Assembly (NCBI GenBank): GCA_045112425.1 | Contig: JBGUHV010000001.1 | Span: 1 to 8,759, forward strand | Length of the DNA stretch: 8,759 bases | Source: CAG-103 sp045112425 | GTDB lineage: Bacteria > Bacillota > Clostridia > Oscillospirales > Oscillospiraceae | Reading direction: 5' to 3' | Part shown: positions 6,957 through 8,759 of the stretch, piece after piece | Numbering within the stretch: position 1 is the stretch's first letter | How the letters are laid out: each line of letters opens with the position of its first letter | Translations under genes and position numbers: made by a program | The notes under the pieces: generated by a model | The model's database searches: none | What the model saw: only the letters and a program-made list of their open reading frames with translations | What the model was told of the DNA's origin: nothing

Positions 6957-7004
6957 AAACCATGCCGGATTTACGTCAAAAAAGGCGTAATTCCGGCATG
7001 GTTT
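6957..7004. terminator. Long hairpin A in repeat copy 2, terminator-like
   Basis: CCATGCCGGATTTACG (6960-6975) pairs with CGTAATTCCGGCATGG (6986-7001) with a single mismatch, extended by AAA/TTT and followed on the plus strand by TTTTT (7002-7006). It lies about 80 bases past the phosphatase-SLH stop in the minus-strand transcript. Confidence 0.6.
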
Positions 7005-7030
7005 TTCTCATAAATAAAGTTGACCGTTAC

Positions 7031-7058
7031 CTCCCCGGGGATACTTCGCTCCGGGAAG
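7031..7058 (-). other. GC-rich hairpin B in repeat copy 2
   Basis: CTCCCCGG (7031-7038) faces CCGGGAAG (7051-7058). Relative to copy 1 one base has changed. In plus-strand RNA this gives a C-A mismatch, but in minus-strand RNA it is a tolerated U-G wobble, so the fold survives in the transcript of the SLH gene 26 bases upstream. Confidence 0.55.
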
Positions 7059-7083
7059 TGCTATTGTATACTTAACAGAAAGA

Positions 7084-8759
7084 TTATTTCATGTACCTAT
7101 ACAAGAAGGTCACGATCTGGTCTCTCGTGCAAGGGCTCTCCGGACTGAATGTGTCTTTGCCTGTGCCGTTTGTGATCTGTGGGTTGTGGTTCACTGCCCA
7201 CAAAACAGCATCAGTGTAATACTGACCTGACGGAACATCTTTGAACGGACTGCTATCGCCCGCTGCAGGCTTGTTTGCCGTTCTCCAAAGGAACGTAACC
7301 ACATGCGCTCTCGTGCAGGGCGATTCAGGCGAGAAGGTCGCTGCGCTCGTGCCATTCGTGATATCGTTTTCGTTCGCCCACAGCACTGCCTTGTAGTAGT
7401 AAGTACCTTCCTTCACATCCGTAAAGGGATTATTCGTGCTCTTTGGTTCGGGACAGCCCTTGGCGCGCCACAGGAATGTGACCGCCTGAGCGCGCGTGCA
7501 TGCTGCCGTCGGCCCAAACTGTGTCTCGCTCAAGCCCTTCGTTACACCGCTGACGCATGCCCAGTCCACCGCCTCGTGGTACCAGTTCGTCGGGCTGCGA
7601 TCCACGTCGGAAAACTGGATGCTCGGGCAGCTTGAACCGCCGTCACAGGGCGCAGGGATCGCGTCATATGTCCCCTCAATAAAATGAGGCGCTGTGTCGA
7701 TCGTAAGCAAGCCATTGTTTTCGGACGCCTCTTTGGTTAAGACTTCGATCGCGCAGTCGATGTCGATCTTTTCATGCTCCACCAGTTTCGGGGTATCATT
7801 GAATTGCACCAGCGGATTGTGCATTCCCTGAAACACTTCATCTGATGTGCCGACATATTCGTTGGTAGCCACTGTAACGGTTTTCTCTTTCCAGTCGCCC
7901 TTCCACACGCCGTCCTGATAAATCAGCGTTCCGTCTTTTACGAGCGCGTTGACTTCGTCATTTGCAAAATAGCAGTCCAATCCCACCAAACTCGTGATCG
8001 CTCTGTGCTCGGGATCTTTCAGCCCGTAATTGAATACTGACAGCAGCTCTTCATAGGAAAGGCAATACTGATACAGATGATTTTCAAACGGATAAGTGGA
8101 ATAGATTTCTCCCAGCGTCACATCTCTTGCCGCCTCACCGGGGGCGAGCTCAAAATCATATCGAACGCCGCCGTAATTCGTAAACGCAGCGTCACTGTCA
8201 GTGGCTCTCATATAGATAGAGCTCATCCAGCTGCCGCCGGTTGTTGACAACTTTCCGCTGCCCTCAATATAGCCTTTTTTCTTCGCAGAGGCGGTAATAT
8301 ACCCGACTTTCTGATTCAGTATATCCGCAATCGCATCAAGGACATGATCGGTGAGTTTTACCATGTCGGGATCCAATTCCGCGGCGTTCTCCGCGGTTTT
8401 GATCGTCTGATCCGGATGATCGCTGACCGAAATGATCTCCGCATTCGACACCGTTTGGAAGACTGCCGCTTGCCCGTCTGCCTCGAACACGAGATCCGCA
8501 CGGCACAGTGCGCTTCCATACTTATTGGGCTCCATATACGGGATGGCGTTGGACGCCGTACCATTCTCACTGTCATGCGTATGACCGCCAAGAACAAGAT
8601 CAATGACACTGTCCGCTCCTAAGCTTTCAGCGGTTTCCATCGCATCCGCGTGGCAAAGAAGGATGGTAGCATCGACGTTTCCGCTCTCTTCCAGTTCTTT
8701 TGCGATCTGATTCGGGATACCCGGATCCTCCTTGATGGAATACCCCAAACCAATAAACT
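7084..8759 (-). CDS. Metallophosphatase/5'-nucleotidase-like SLH surface protein (partial, 5' end outside window)
   Basis: The frame is open to the right edge, so the N terminus (signal peptide and first metal-binding motifs) is missing; about 557 residues are visible. Counting from the TTG at 8748 as residue 1, VDATILLCHAD (25-35) and VIDLVLGGHTH (48-58) are the last two metal-binding motifs of the calcineurin-like phosphoesterase fold, including the invariant GGHTH. NYGGVRYDFE (191-200) and STYPFENHL (217-225) mark the 5'-nucleotidase C-terminal substrate domain. Three SLH repeats follow at about 378-428, 441-491 and 501-552, introduced by a Cys-containing linker (CDGGSSCPS). The family hydrolyses nucleotides or cyclic nucleotides outside the cell; this one is probably wall-attached and salvages phosphate or nucleosides, but the exact substrate is not readable. 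The usual ES-LGNL motif of the C-terminal domain is not evident (TTGGSWMSS in its place). The SLH motifs read TRAQ, TRAH and TRDQ, with no canonical TRAE. Confidence 0.85.
   Translation of the reverse strand, partial: FIGLGYSIKEDPGIPNQIAKELEESGNVDATILLCHADAMETAESLGADSVIDLVLGGHTHDSENGTASNAIPYMEPNKYGSALCRADLVFEADGQAAVFQTVSNAEIISVSDHPDQTIKTAENAAELDPDMVKLTDHVLDAIADILNQKVGYITASAKKKGYIEGSGKLSTTGGSWMSSIYMRATDSDAAFTNYGGVRYDFELAPGEAARDVTLGEIYSTYPFENHLYQYCLSYEELLSVFNYGLKDPEHRAITSLVGLDCYFANDEVNALVKDGTLIYQDGVWKGDWKEKTVTVATNEYVGTSDEVFQGMHNPLVQFNDTPKLVEHEKIDIDCAIEVLTKEASENNGLLTIDTAPHFIEGTYDAIPAPCDGGSSCPSIQFSDVDRSPTNWYHEAVDWACVSGVTKGLSETQFGPTAACTRAQAVTFLWRAKGCPEPKSTNNPFTDVKEGTYYYKAVLWANENDITNGTSAATFSPESPCTRAHVVTFLWRTANKPAAGDSSPFKDVPSGQYYTDAVLWAVNHNPQITNGTGKDTFSPESPCTRDQIVTFLYRYMK

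Larger units (their letters stand above)
6912..7075 (-). repeat. Long direct repeat, copy 2, 3' of the phosphatase-SLH gene
   Basis: This is the second copy of the segment at 881-1039, in the same orientation. It begins at GGGGGTTCAAATTGAAC and ends about 8 bases from the stop codon at 7084-7086. It carries the same two hairpins (6960-7001 and 7031-7058). Just outside its left edge the internal motif TATTATGTAAAC (6949-6960) recurs at about 6897-6907, so the boundary is not clean. The sequence beyond the edge differs from that beside copy 1. No coding potential is shared: the short ATG frames inside the two copies differ. Confidence 0.9.

Overview
The window looks like chromosomal DNA from a gut-type Clostridia (Oscillospiraceae/Ruminococcaceae-like) bacterium. 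The reasons are two large surface proteins ending in triple S-layer-homology (SLH) repeats preceded by a Cys-Pro/F-x-DV junction, an ECF-type S component, AGGAG ribosome sites and moderately GC-rich coding sequence. The taxonomic guess is inference; no rRNA or marker gene is present. All four supported genes lie on the minus strand, so transcription runs from right to left.

In transcription order: (1) 7084-8759, the C-terminal part of a surface-anchored metallophosphatase/5'-nucleotidase-like protein with three SLH repeats, open at the right edge. (2) 6911-7075, a roughly 160-bp repeat with two hairpins just after that stop codon. (3) 6165-6812, a small single-span membrane protein of unknown function with no convincing start codon. 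It is preceded by a good -35/-10 promoter at the repeat edge and followed by a textbook UUCG terminator at 6095-6137. (4) A second strong promoter (5966-5994) for 1084-5910, a secreted 1608-residue protein with an unassigned N-terminal 1400 residues and three C-terminal SLH repeats. (5) 881-1039, a second near-identical copy of the repeat in the same orientation, again just after an SLH gene, followed by a tandem G-rich motif and a terminator-like hairpin. (6) A structured leader and an ECF transporter S-component-like membrane protein at 30-575. Positions 1-11 are a pure C run at the window edge.

The genes share a cell-envelope theme (two cell-wall-attached exoproteins, a membrane protein, a vitamin-type transporter subunit), but nothing shows that they form one operon: promoters and terminators divide them into at least three units. 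The most notable unexplained signal is the long direct repeat placed 3' of both SLH genes. It is either a mobile-element end or MITE-like repeat, or a conserved 3' RNA element, and the two copies bracket a 6-kb segment that could be lost or amplified by recombination. The second is the extreme codon choice of the giant gene, which uses no TTA, CTA or TCA codon over about 1550 consecutive codons and so leaves a 1605-codon spurious antisense frame.
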